Of a stretch of 64,000 nucleotides of DNA, positions 32,880-43,670 are shown in pieces. The notes beneath the pieces are model-generated. The model was not told the origin of the DNA, searched no databases, and worked only from the letters and a program-made list of their open reading frames with translations. This DNA comes from Doryteuthis pealeii (taxonomy: Eukaryota; Mollusca; Cephalopoda; Myopsida; Loliginidae), in contig CM042157.1 of NCBI GenBank assembly GCA_023376005.1, positions 54,799,581 through 54,863,580 of the forward strand. Reading direction: 5' to 3'. The first letter of the stretch is position 1; each line of letters starts with the position of its first letter. The translations under genes and the position numbers were made by a program.

Positions 32880-33120
32880 TCGTTCTAACGTAGTGGTTAA
32901 CAAGCTAATCTCGCAGATCAATTGTTACTGCGTAGTGAGTTCGCTTGGGTTCACTTGGTGCACTAAAATTGCAGTCTTGTGCTAAATCTAAGCTACAACT
33001 ATCTTTTTTTAATGAGGCATTTCCAGTTATTTAATGGTTAGCAAGCTATGACAGCATACTATTGTTAGTGAGTTCGATTCTAACTGGGTGGTACATACTC
33101 CTGATTTTGAGCATAATTAA
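32880..33120 (+). repeat. Two S4 SINE fragments
   Basis: GTAGTGGTTAACAAGCTAAT (32892) with GTAGTGAGTTCGCTTGGGTT, and TTTAATGGTTAGCAAGCTAT (33030) with GAGTTCGATTCTAACTGGG (33070): two successive tRNA-like heads with A and B boxes. Confidence 0.65.
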
Positions 33121-33179
33121 GTTATGTTTTGTATACGACAATATCACATGTGGATGGACTAGGAATCTGATAAGGAGAG

Positions 33180-33550
33180 TTCGATGCAAAGAAGAAGAAG
33201 AAGAACAAGAACAAGAACAAGAAGATTTTTAGAAGAAGAAGGTGAAAAAAAAAGACAAGAAGAACAAGAAGTGCAAGAACAAGAGCAAGAACAAGAACAA
33301 GATCAAGAATAATAGGTAAGAAAAAGGAGGAAAAAAGAAGATTGAAAGAAGAGGAAGGTGAAAGAAAAGAAATTTGAACAACAACTTTAGGAGATGAAGG
33401 AAAAGTAGAAGGTTTGTGTAAGAGAAGAAAAGGAAAAAGTTTCAAGAAAAAATATACGGAACTCAAAGAAGAAAACGTAGACAACAATGAAACTATAATA
33501 TAACATTATATACATGGTGTACGGCGGAGAAGAGAAGAGAAATGAAAAGA
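33180..33550. repeat. Purine-rich tract with (AAGAAC)n
   Basis: Strongly purine-biased plus strand, with GAA triplets and AAGAAC hexamers at 33185-33305. The 121-residue minus-strand frame (L/F/S-rich) is its translation, not a gene. Confidence 0.85.
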
Positions 33551-33659
33551 AAAAAAAGATATGAAAAAGAATACTTCTCCAAGACCATTAAAACAAACTC
33601 AAAACTTTGGATAACAAACAACTTTTACGTCAAAGAGAAATACAGAAAGAACAAATTCA

Positions 33660-33760
33660 CAGGAAATGACGTCACGCCAACAGACGCCAAACCAGCAAAA
33701 CAAATGCGCATGCTGACATTTATAAAGACGAAAACATAATTAACTTTGTGTAAAGAATTT
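33660..33760 (+). promoter_or_regulatory. CRE plus TATA box arrangement
   Basis: A perfect cAMP-response element TGACGTCA (33667-33674), then GCGCATGC, then TTTATAAAG (33719-33727), a TATA-like box about 50 bp downstream. The spacing would suit a polymerase II promoter. No gene is visible downstream, so it may be a transposon promoter or chance. Confidence 0.3.
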
Positions 33761-34457
33761 TCTGTCTGAATACCGTTTGATATTGACACCGGCAGACGAT
33801 CCAAGCAACAATATCTTTTTAGAATTTAAAAAGAGTATTATCTTTGTTTTCTGTGATTCTATTTGAATAAAAATTCTAAAAACTAGCCGCCATTTTTCCC
33901 CCAAAATTTTAAACACAAATTTGTTCAACCATTTTGGTGCGGAGAGCAACCGAGTCGACCAAATATACTTAATGTGTGAGGGCGTGTGACTTTAAATAAT
34001 TTGGATCTTGTATGATGTACCTCCCAAAAGAAAGGCTCAATATACCCTTGGCCTAAAAAATCTAAAATTTACTGGTGTTGGCTAGCTGAAACCGAGGAAA
34101 ATGTGTACTATTGCAGACTTAACCCTTTTGGTGCGGCACATTTAACAACAAATTTGATGACTGGAATCCTCTTTTGACCATGAAATAAGGTTTTCAAAGC
34201 AAAGAAAATACATTTAGAAAAACAATTGAAACATTGAGGAAAAACATGTGAATCTTGTGCGACGAGTAGTATATTGTGTTTATGACTGTTTTGTTAATGG
34301 TTTAGAAGTAATAAATTATTTTATGATTGGTTTAAAAAATGACTTCTGCACTAAATAACCCCACAAAGGTTGACATGCCGACCGACTAAAAAACAAGATG
34401 AAATATGGATAGAAAGGTTGCGTTGCATACTTTAAATGCTTGAAAATCAGCATTTGA
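33761..34457. other. No gene; family H head remnant
   Basis: 34340-34400 contains CTAAATAACCCCACAAAGGT and TGACATGCCG, the complement of a family H head. The rest is unassigned. Confidence 0.45.
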
Positions 34458-34835
34458 GATATATTTACCCAACCCCTCCACACGAGCACGATGTAACACA
34501 AGGTCAATTGTTTAAGCGGAGTTTAATAGGTTTGAATTCAGAGTTTTCCTTCTCTTGGACTGGTTGCCATACCAAGATCCAAGTCTGCCTTACAATTTAC
34601 CCATAGCTGGAGGGAGAATTTTAGGTTCATACCTTTCCCAAATTAGTTTAGATCCATTATTACTGAATAGCGTCCTTGTGTCCTATCATACTCGTATCCA
34701 ACGAGTTGGCTAAATATCTACCTTTCCTAATACCAAGAGTATTAGCGTTATTTGAAATGCAAACAACCTCTTCCAGGATTTGAACTCGGGCCGCCGTGTT
34801 CATTTCCTACGACAATAATCATTACACAACAAGCG
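34458..34835 (-). repeat. S1 SINE with nested S4 fragment
   Basis: Minus strand: head near 34825 (AATGATTATTGTCG), B box GAGTTCAAATCCTGGAAG near 34780. The core is interrupted at about 34668-34745 by GATCCATTATTACTGAATAG and ATCCAACGAGTTGGCTAAAT, which belong to S4, and S1 then continues to its tail at 34470-34510. Confidence 0.75.
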
Positions 34836-35469
34836 CCTCCAGGATTTGAGATTATTGCTCATCTCTCAGTTCAATCACTGACCTTGACACAAGTGGAAAA
34901 TATATTACTCTCTTAGTCACGATTTGGGATGCAGTTAGTCGTTATTCCTATAATATTGTCCAAACGAATAAATGTTCTGTGTTTAAATATAACTTTCTTC
35001 TGTGTATTCTATCTTTATTATTGTTTGATTATTTGCCGTGATAAATATAGAAGTAAAAACAGGATTAGCTAAGAAAAGATCAAGATTCAAAATTGCCTTA
35101 AGCCGGGTGCATCTCATGTTTGTTTGATAAATGAATTATTGTTCGGATAAGCTTCCGCTCAATAAAGTAGTCCCAAGGTGATTAATTGAAATTTAAAGCT
35201 GAAAGCATCTTTTCAGAATAATCTGCACCTTTCTTCCTTTCTGTCGATATGTTGCAGATAAAAATCGCTCGTTTTCTTTAAATTTACTCATTTTAAAATA
35301 CATTCCTGTTTTTATTTTTTATTCATAAAGCGCGGTTAAGATCGAGATACGTACATATCAAAAGTATGTATATGCATATACATTGAATGGAAGCAGAATT
35401 GATAGCTTATATGAATAAAACATTTCACTTAGTAAATTCATCTTCTCAACTCTTCGTGATACTTCGCAT

Positions 35470-35470
<1 letters not shown>
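34836..35470. other. No feature recognised
   Basis: No motif, repeat family or convincing open frame. Confidence 0.4.
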
Positions 35471-35471
<1 letters not shown>

Positions 35472-35520
<49 letters not shown>

Positions 35521-35540
35521 ACTTATTATATATATATAGT
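35472..35540. repeat. (TA)n microsatellite
   Basis: About 46 bp of TA and a second short run. Confidence 0.95.
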
Positions 35541-35909
35541 GGCATCTCTTATCGTAAACGATAAATGAGGGTCAGCAGTGATTGACTCATTTTATTGTAC
35601 GTTGTGCATGCTATCAAGAAAAAACTTCTCTCTTGATGCGTGCATTAGCAAGATTATGAGTCACTCAGTTGCCGATCTACCTGCACTACAATTTGTCTAA
35701 AGTGGCTTGTTGCTTGTGCGATACAAAGCACACTCTCAAAACAACATAGCCTATACAGGTGCACTATGTGTCACACGTTAGACGTTTGTTTTGATCGCAT
35801 GTTCTTTTAACATTGAGTTTGACCTCTCCGGGACATTAAATATATGACCGATTACCATTTTGGTAGCTTGAGAGTGCCCATGATGACTATGAAATATAAA
35901 GTCCCCAAA

Positions 35910-35910
<1 letters not shown>
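35541..35910. other. No feature recognised
   Basis: Contains short direct phrases (ACTTCTCTCTTGATG also occurs in related form near 36428), which may link it to the adjacent foldback element. Confidence 0.35.

Positions 35911-35911
<1 letters not shown>

Positions 35912-35984
<73 letters not shown>
35912..35984. repeat. (TA)n(TG)n microsatellite
   Basis: About 35 bp of TA and 37 bp of TG, directly beside the foldback left arm. Confidence 0.96.
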
Positions 35985-36336
35985 TGCATCGACCGCATAT
36001 GGATCGGTCTTCAACAAAAATAAGACGGAAGAAATGACCGTTAGCAAAAACAGATATTATTTTATTATACACTTTTTATATAATTATACACTTTTTTAAA
36101 TAATTCTACATCAGGCTCTTTTGAGTCTTATTTACTATAATGCTTCTGATTTTTTTTTTAAATTAAAAATAAAATTCATTTTATTTTTAAATAAAATTCA
36201 TCTTATTTTTAATTCAGACAGCGCAATTTCTCTTTTGAATAATTCCAACTTTTGACTAGCAGCGTTCTGTTTTTGCTAACGGTCATTTCTTCCCGTCTTA
36301 TTTTTGTTGAAGACCGATCCACATGCGGTCGATGCA
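35985..36336. mobile_element. Foldback element with ~70-bp inverted arms
   Basis: Arm 35985-36054 is the reverse complement of 36266-36336 apart from one substitution (CATATGG against CATGTGG) and one G insertion. The ~210-bp loop is AT-rich with its own short TTTAAATAAAATTCAT repeats. No coding capacity. Confidence 0.93.
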
Positions 36337-36513
36337 GATATTACTTGGGTCCTCACATCATCAGTGAGGAGGGCCGGTGTTGCTATATAAACCGTAGAGA
36401 GAAAGGCCCCGAAACAGTTTGCACATTCTCTCTTGATGAGCCCATGCATTTGTAAACATCCTTTGTTTTTTCAATATATCATATTTACACTGTCGGACTA
36501 AGTTCCAATTTTA

Positions 36514-36616
<103 letters not shown>

Positions 36617-36621
36617 TAATT

Positions 36622-36667
36622 GAGTAAAAAACATCTGTTAAAGAATATATGTTTTTACACCTCAGAA

Positions 36668-36699
<32 letters not shown>

Positions 36700-36997
36700 T
36701 ATTATATATATATATATATGAGAGTAAATATGGAAATAAATCCGACAATATTAAGAAATTTGAAAAAACAAGTGTTCCAAAAATAAGATAATTTATTTAT
36801 CGACGCTTTATAAATTTTGTTGTTGTGTAACTGTATTATATAACGCTGAACAAATACAGTTACACAACAACAAAATTTTATAAAGATTTTTTTATCTCCT
36901 GTCATCTATAAAACATCCATCAATTTATTCACCCCTTAATACATCCTGATGAAGGTTTAAACGTTATTTTTGGAACACTTGTTTTTTCAAATTTCTT

Positions 36998-37052
<55 letters not shown>

Positions 37053-37092
37053 GTGTAAAAACGTATATTCTTTAACACATGTTTTTTACTCT
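36622..37092. mobile_element. Nested (three-level) foldback, ~470 bp
   Basis: Three concentric inverted pairs: 36622-36660 with 37053-37092 (few mismatches), 36749-36785 with 36965-37001 (37 bp perfect), and 36806-36837 with 36853-36885 (about 32 bp, one gap). (TA)n arrays sit between the outer and middle pairs on both sides. CTGATGA at 36946-36952 followed by GGTTTAAACG looks like a decayed hammerhead core. Confidence 0.93.
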
Positions 37093-37425
37093 ATCAATGT
37101 TTACTACTAATAGCCTTAACTCCAGTGTCATTGAAAAATATTAACTCATTTTGTGTTTTTTTTTTAAAGATAGTCAATTTATTTCCCAAATTTTATTCCA
37201 ACACAACCTGCCATCACGTAGTTAAAGCCCCCTACCCCCACCTAAAAAACCCACAGTCAGACACGGTGGAATTGTCAAAACAGTAAATGGTGTATTAGAG
37301 CAAAGACGCGTTCAGATAAGTTACATTTTACATTAATATTTCTAAAGTGTAAAAACGTATATTCTTTAACAGATGTTTTTTACTCTATTAATGTTTACTG
37401 CTAATAGTTTTAATTCCAGTGTCAT
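37051..37425 (+). repeat. 81-bp direct repeats flanking ~210 bp
   Basis: 37051-37131 and 37344-37425 share AAGTGTAAAAACGTATATTC and GTTTTTTACTCTAT, with few differences. The first copy is also the right outer arm of the nested foldback, so one terminal sequence occurs three times (once inverted). Confidence 0.92.
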
Positions 37426-37970
37426 GTAAAAATAATAATTTATATTTGTTATTGATCTTGCTTTTCAATAATTTATTTGTCTTTTCTATTTATATAAATG
37501 TAAACACAAAGCAAAACCATAAAAATGCACTAATGGAACCTATATATTTAAAATGGTACCTGTGGACTTATACTAAGTTAAAACTTAGATTTTTCTTTTT
37601 TTTTTCTTCAATGTGGTGGACCCGTAGATCTAATCAGATCATCCACCTGCGTTCCCCAAACACATTCAGTCATCTTGCCTCAGCTTGTCACTGATACTAG
37701 TCTTTGGGGAAGGAGAGCATGCGGTGCAGAGGGGAAGCCGAGACATGTGTGACAGGGAACATTAAAAAACAACAAATTTGGGCCCTCTGCATACTCACAA
37801 CCGAATTACTTGTAGAAATGGCTTTCTTTTGCGAAGTGGCAATCACCATATATGGTACGATGAGTAAACTGTCATTCAAATTACGTAAAAATGAAAATAA
37901 GACGGAAATCTTACTTTATCAGACATATTTATGAAAATTGCCTGAAAATATCATTAAATACTCTAAATTA
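37426..37970. other. No feature recognised
   Basis: Short open frames on both strands without domains. Confidence 0.4.
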
Positions 37971-37973
37971 AAT

Positions 37974-38490
37974 TTATTCAAAGAAATTGGTTTCTACCAC
38001 TAACTCAACGTAACATGGGAATCTCCTGCAAGCCTTGTTTAAGTTGTTAAAAGCTGCCATTATCGTAGCCTTCAGTTCATCTTTAGTGCTGCATAGTTTT
38101 ATTGGTCTCTCACTCAACCACGTGACACACAGAATAATCTGCGGAGTTAGGCGGACAGATATTAGGGGGTGATGTTGCAGAAATCTTTTGACAGTCAAGA
38201 CTGGGTTATCCTACTCCAAAGTATTCTGTTGTCAGACGTAGGGTGTTCCAGCAGCCACACTCGCGACCCATACTACTTTATGTAGACCAATGTGTAGTCT
38301 GGGTTTTGTGGGAAGATAACTGGAGGCATAACATCATTATCGCTATGGCCAACCCCCCAACACCATTATGTGGGCTGTGTGTTTGTTTTTCATCACTATC
38401 GGTATATCTTGTGGAGACAAAGTAATCCAACGTTTGTTCTGATCATGACAGAATTTTTTTCTCATCTGAGAAAAAAAAATTAATTTCGTT
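37974..38490 (-). pseudogene. Transposase C-terminal half (Tc1/mariner type)
   Basis: Minus strand in sliding frames: FFFSDEKKFCHDQN (near 38450; the D of the catalytic triad), RWITLSPQDIPIVMKNKHTA (near 38410), HIMVLG, then after several stops STKDELKATIMAAFNNLNKA (near 38080) and the C-terminus. This is the catalytic half of a long transposase found in many copies in octopus genomes (family knowledge). Its N-terminal half is at 38570-39028 on the other strand. Confidence 0.8.
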
Positions 38491-38569
38491 CATGCGCTTT
38501 GTTTCTGGTTATGTCTACTGTGCAGCAAACTAGAATCAGTTGGGCACTGTCTGTGAAGAGAGAAGCACT

Positions 38570-39028
38570 ATGACGCAATTAACTCCTCCAAAAATTTGGA
38601 AACCGCATGCTATACTCCTTGGTATTCACGTCGGGAGCTCTAATATGAAGATATCACAGTGTTTGGTTGTCAATTTGAGGACAGTGTAAAGGATTCGAAA
38701 AAGATTGGATAAGTCTAATGCTGATTACGAAGATACACAACTCGGAAGCCTCACTTTGATCGTTCTGTTAAGAAGAACTCCGGAAATTGTTGGTAAAATC
38801 CAGGAGATGATTAACAACGATCTAAACCAGTCAATTAGGGATATAGACAGAGAAATGGGAGTGTCTGAATTTCTTATCTGGCAGATAGTGCAGGAATACA
38901 TTCACAATTTCTCATACAAAATGAGAAAGGGTCAATTTTTACAACAGGCCATGAAGGTCAAGAGGGAAGACCGTGCTACAAAGCTTTTTAACAAACTCAA
39001 GTATAATCTCCAACCAATCAGCAGATAA
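38570..39028 (+). pseudogene. Transposase N-terminal half (Tc1/mariner type)
   Basis: The frame begins near 38570 (MTQLTPPKI) with one stop near 38690, then runs open to 39028. It contains RTPEIVGKIQEMINNDLNQS and REMGVSEFLIWQIVQE, a helix-turn-helix-like DNA-binding region, and KMRKGQFLQQAM. It stops just where the catalytic half should begin (NKLKYNLQP, then the WFFSDE-type segment). Confidence 0.8.
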
Positions 39029-39094
39029 GAAAACTATTTATGAGTAAATACAGAAATATAATACTTCACTGTATAACCATACCCTTGGTAGACA

Positions 39095-39535
39095 TGGTCA
39101 CCCCATGTGGTGTAATATTTAGCAAGTTCAGGATTAGAAAACCATTGTGAGTTTGATTCTCATTGGGTGACCCATACTTGTGGCCTAGTGCCACAACTAA
39201 GCTAAGCTTAGTAATTAACTACCCTTGATAACCCTGTCTCACAAATCCATTACTACTGAATAACTTACTACCGAGTTCAATCTTCGCTGGATGCCCCATC
39301 CTCGCGACCTACTCATAGCATAATTGTTGGGTGTAATGGTTAGCAAGCTAGTCTCATAGATCCATTACCTGTGAATAGCGAGTTCGATCCTCAATGGATA
39401 CTCCTTTCTACCCGTAGCGAACGGGTTGGGTAAATAAGGCGTCCCATCGTTGTGTAGATGTTAGCAAACTAGCCTTGCAGATCCATTATTACCGAATAGC
39501 GAGTTCGATCCTCGCTGGATGCCCCATAAAAATCT
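39095..39535 (+). repeat. Cluster of four S4 SINE fragments
   Basis: Four successive tRNA-like units share TGTAATGGTTAGCAAGCTAG, GATCCATTATTACCGAATAG and GAGTTCGATCCTCGCTGGAT in varying states (starting near 39105, 39230, 39325 and 39445). The third has the longest 3' part (CCCGTAGCGAACGGGTTGGG). Confidence 0.75.
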
Positions 39536-39966
39536 CCACGTAAAAAAGACCTTATATTAATCCGGCCTGGTGGAAGATCAGGAAAATATTATTTTATTAT
39601 ATAAACTTTTATTTATGTATATTTGATGTCTGCATTTTTTCTTCTTTAATAATTCGTCGCAGCCATTTCACCAGCAATCACCATTCCAGCTTTTTGTTTC
39701 CTAATTTTTTAAAACTTAAGTACTTATTCAATATTTACTCAAACTTATCCCCCCCCCCCAAAAAAAAAAGAATCTTAAGGTGCTTACCTGACATACAGTC
39801 GGCACTGATGTGTGCCTGTCTCGTGCAGAGAGCAGATACCAGGCGGGAAGTGGATGGTGTTCGTCCATATTCATTTAAGTCCTCCTCTGACCAAGCACGG
39901 ACTGCTACAGAAAAAAAAGAGAAAAAGAAGATCAGACACGAAAAGGATAATGACCAGGAGCTAACT
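39536..39966. other. No feature recognised
   Basis: Homopolymer C/A run at 39751-39770. The 96-residue open frame has no domain. Confidence 0.4.
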
Positions 39967-39967
39967 C

Positions 39968-40040
39968 TTGATTACCGAAGTTAAGCAGTGATGAAACTGG
40001 TCTGTACTTAGATGAGTGACCGCTTAGTAACAGCAGATAC
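39968..40040 (+). pseudogene. 5S rRNA-like sequence (pseudogene or 5S-derived SINE)
   Basis: GATTACCGAAGTTAAGCAG, then GGTCTGTACTTAGATGAGTG and ACCGCTTAGTAA, follow the order and spacing of the 5S rRNA middle region, including the internal promoter parts (A box, intermediate element, C box). The 5' third and the 3' stem are not recognisable, so it is not a working 5S gene. Confidence 0.75.
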
Positions 40041-40520
40041 TGAAAGCAATTTAAGTAAAGCTTAGTAAATAACCATTACACATATGCGTTCAAAGAGACA
40101 AAGTGCTACCCATGTGACATTCAAAGCACTTCTGCTCCCGAGTGCACATATTTAGGTGCAATAATGCATATGCAGGTAGGTGTGTGCTTGTCTATATGAG
40201 TATGTATGCATATAGGCGTAGTACATATGTATGTATTTGCGTGTGTTGGGGGAGCGTATCTGTACGGTTGTGTGTGGGCGTATGGTATTAAAACAAGTTA
40301 GGAAGGTTTGGCAGATTTTGATAGATAATAGAATAGAAAAAGAAGGATTTCTCGATGGGGATAAAAGGGTTATATTTTTAATGTTCATTATAATTCAAGT
40401 TTTCGGCACTAGTACGGTGAGGGGACAGTAGACAAGTAGGCATTTAAGTACTTAAGTTGGGTGATACGCGTGGGAAAACAGTTTTCTTTTCCGTAATCCA
40501 GGACTGCATATAATCAAGGA
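40041..40520. other. No feature recognised
   Basis: Short TATG/GTGT-rich patches only. Confidence 0.4.
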
Positions 40521-40524
40521 CAGC

Positions 40525-40525
<1 letters not shown>

Positions 40526-40599
<74 letters not shown>
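40526..40599. repeat. (GA)n microsatellite
   Basis: About 73 bp of GA. Confidence 0.97.
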
Positions 40600-40602
<3 letters not shown>

Positions 40603-40604
40603 GT

Positions 40605-41050
40605 AAGGGAATTTCGCCTATGATCCATAATAAGTAATAAAGTTCATTTTACGAAGTGTCACTCCCTCCCCGCAACGGTAAGAACTCAAGGAGAAAATAG
40701 AAACTGCAAGTATATTCTCGGGATTCTTTCTGGTTCTTTTTTCCCCTAATTGTGGAGCTGATTATTAGCTTGTACAGTTTTGACCAAAACATGTGACCTA
40801 CTAATCTCGCCTTAAAATAATCTACACAACATAATTTTGAGTCGTTTAGCAGGCCAAATCTTAGTGGCCACAACAAAAGATTACCACATTTACAGTCACT
40901 TGAAAAACCTATTGTGCTTACATTTGGAACATGAACAATGGAGCCATAAATGCTAACCTCTCAATGATGCTTATTAACTTCTATGTCCTCTCAAAAACGT
41001 AGTTCGATGTTAAGAGCTCATGTAGACCATCACCTAGTTTCCATCACTTC
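40605..41050. other. No feature recognised
   Basis: No repeat or gene recognised. Confidence 0.4.
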
Positions 41051-41054
41051 CTTT

Positions 41055-41272
41055 GAAATATTTGCCAAGGGTGATGTGAAATGCAAACAGTTTCGTCAAG
41101 TATTTGAACTCTGATTGGAGAGTCCATTTCCTACGACCATTACACCACACACAACCAGATGTATATATGCCTTTCCTAAAAGCACGAAGTGAAATGTAAA
41201 TATCTTCATCGAAGATTTCAACTCGGCTCACCGATTCCATTTCCTACGACGATAACCATTACTTAAAGTACG
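41055..41272 (-). repeat. Two S1 SINE 5' parts in tandem
   Basis: Minus strand: heads at 41147 and 41272 (AATGGTTATCGTCGTAGGAA in the second) each followed by a diverged B box and GTGAAATGTAAAT/GTGAAATGCAAAC-type sequence (complement). Confidence 0.7.
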
Positions 41273-41289
41273 CCCCCCCCCAATGTATG

Positions 41290-42010
41290 AATGTAATTCA
41301 AAATCAATTTATGATTTCAAGTGTTCATAACAATTACTAATAAATTGCTAGCAATTATATGTTTTAAGTAATTATTCTTATCTAATAATATTTTCAAACA
41401 ATCATAGTTTCAATCATAGTTTCCAACAAATTATTTGCATACAGTTATATGGTTTCACTCGAAGCGCTCGTGTGTAACGATTATCGTTGTATGAATTGGA
41501 CACGGCGATCCGAGTTCAAATTCTGAACGAGACTGTTTGTATTTCACATAGTGCTAATACCATTGGGAAAGGTATGCTACCAACTATTCTCTCTCCAGAT
41601 ATGGGTAAATAGTAGGACAGACTGGGGTCTTTAATCTTGTCATGAAAACCGGTCTAGGAGAAGGAAAACTGAATTCAAATTAGTTGCAGACCCGGAAAGG
41701 GATGAACACCACCAGGCTATTCTTTCCCAAGACACGTTACGTGAGTAGTATTCACACGACCAAACAAGGTTACGGAACTAGTGATGATGATGATGGTGGT
41801 GGTTTCAAGTAACTATTCCCTACTACATACTTGGTTGCAATATCAGCGTTTTAAGAATCAATTTATTAATGTTGTTCAAAATAATTTTGAACATTATTTC
41901 AAATAGTTCTATTTGACCCGTAGCAGATACAACCACTCCGGGTCACAGTGGACCCGGACGTAATGAAAACGAATGGGGAGTACCAAAACATTCAATAACA
42001 ATGCAAATAG
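41290..42010 (+). repeat. Family H copy split by an S1 SINE
   Basis: Modules with GTTATATGGTTTCA at 41290-41460, S1 SINE at 41465-41690, module remnant GGTTTCAAGTAACTATTCCC at 41801, then body with ACTCCGGGTCACAGTGGACC to about 42010. Confidence 0.7.
41465..41690 (+). repeat. S1 SINE inside family H
   Basis: TGTGTAACGATTATCGTTGT, B box GATCCGAGTTCAAATTCTG, core with GGTCTAGGAGAAGGAAAAC; 3'-truncated. Confidence 0.78.
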
Positions 42011-42165
42011 TGTTTTTAGTTTGAGAACAAAACAATCCACAATTTAAAATATAATGCATGACTTGTACTTCGGAGATTACAAAATTTGAAAGTTCTTTTA
42101 AAAAATGGCTAAAAAAAAAAAAAAAAAACTAGTCATTTTCACATTGTTTTCAGTGCTACATAAAA

Positions 42166-42486
42166 CTGTTACATAATTCGTGGGTAGCCAACGAATCATA
42201 TCTGTATAGATTGTAAAATTAGATTAATGGTATGGTGAATGGAAAGTTACCATTGACCGTTATAGAAAGTTATAAAAGTGATTAGTAAGCAGTTCACCTT
42301 CTCTAACCTAGACGCCAATTACTGCTCGGCTGAAGACGAGTGTGAGAAGTGAGCTGACTTAGATTTTGGCCGTTAGTCAAAGGGACTAGACGTAACGTTC
42401 GTCTGTCCCAAGATGTCAACTTATCACCGCGCGTTTGAAACCCTTTTGGGCTTCAGGTTTTTTAATAAAGAATAAAGATGTCTTGT
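42166..42486. mobile_element. Third copy of the hairpin element, diverged
   Basis: GTTACATAATTCGTGGGTAG, then TTACCATTGACCGTTA, CGTCTGTCCCAAG and a degraded AAACCCTTTTGGGCTTCAGG terminal hairpin, in the same order as 9389-9785. Like those copies, it lies just after a family H body. Confidence 0.75.
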
Positions 42487-43670
42487 AAAATATCCAAGTC
42501 TTGCTTAATTGTTACCAACCCTTTTACCCACAAGGAAATGGGCACAGACAACCCAGCTCAGCAGAAGAAGAAAATGGCCAGTTACAAAACAGAACCAAAT
42601 AAGAATCCAACTGTTCTCCTCTCTCCATGTATATACCTGAGTCGAACAATATATTGTATATATATAACAAAACTATCATGTTTTGTACCAACACGTAAAA
42701 TGCATAAAACAACAATTCAAAGACTGTATATAATTTGACGATGAAATGCAAGAAAAAGGAATTCTGAAATAACTAGTGAACACGATTTTACAGACAACAA
42801 AACTGTCATATATGAATGAAGTGTCGCTGCCGACACTCGAGTTGGAACACAGATCGTCAGAGAACAAAAATGGCCGACCTCCATTTGATATAAATAGAGG
42901 TACCGTGCTGCTTAGATAGAAGGACTTACAATCATAGATTGACCCAGTGCACATTGTGTGTTTCAAGCGACTCCGTATTTTTCTTAGAAGAATTACGGAT
43001 AAGTTTATTATTTCTGTTTCTTAATGTATCTAATTTCGTTTGTAATTAAATATACAAGCAAAAATATGCACCCCATGGGTGAAAGTATTTAAGTTTTAAT
43101 GTAATAAATCTAATTTTTAATGTAACAAAATATTATATTAAATTAAAAAGACTAACGAAACTAAATAAGAACGAATATATAAATATTACACTTATTTTAA
43201 TGATATTTTAATTAATTTCTACATAAAATTATATATAGTATTGCTTTTGATACGTTTGAGAATAACATGATAGTATTAGAAATCACTAACAACAAATAAT
43301 TATTTATTAAACCCAGTTTTGTTAAAATCAGTATGCAAATTATTCCCACCATATGCTATGTAAATCTTAATTTTTTGAGACATATAATACATAATTCAGG
43401 ATTCTAATTGCATTACTAGTATTGTCAGTTTTGCGGCAAATTTAACTCAGGTAGACTTAAATCGAGACATCGTTAATAAATAAGATGCTAATTAAGATTA
43501 AATAAGGACAATTTTATAATCGTTGAGAATATAATTAATTAGCGAAGGAAATCGTGACGTTAGTGATAACGTAATTTCGTTTACAGATAGACAGTTACAT
43601 AAGCTTCATTATAATAAGATTAAATAATTAAGTTGTTTTTCTATTATTTATATTATGCACATGTGACGTT
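42487..43670. other. No gene; TATA-like site at 42888-42896
   Basis: GATATAAATAGAGG near 42886 resembles a TATA box, with GTCGCTGCCGACACTCGAG upstream. No open frame follows. 43000-43670 is AT-rich without features. Confidence 0.3.

Noticed and set aside
36350..36375. CTGATGATGTGAGG on the minus strand as a ribozyme core
   Set aside because: No GAAA follows; the CCTCAC/GTGAGG pairing is only a small hairpin.
38705..39028. A host DNA-binding protein gene
   Set aside because: The sequence matches a multicopy transposase type and its catalytic half lies broken next to it.
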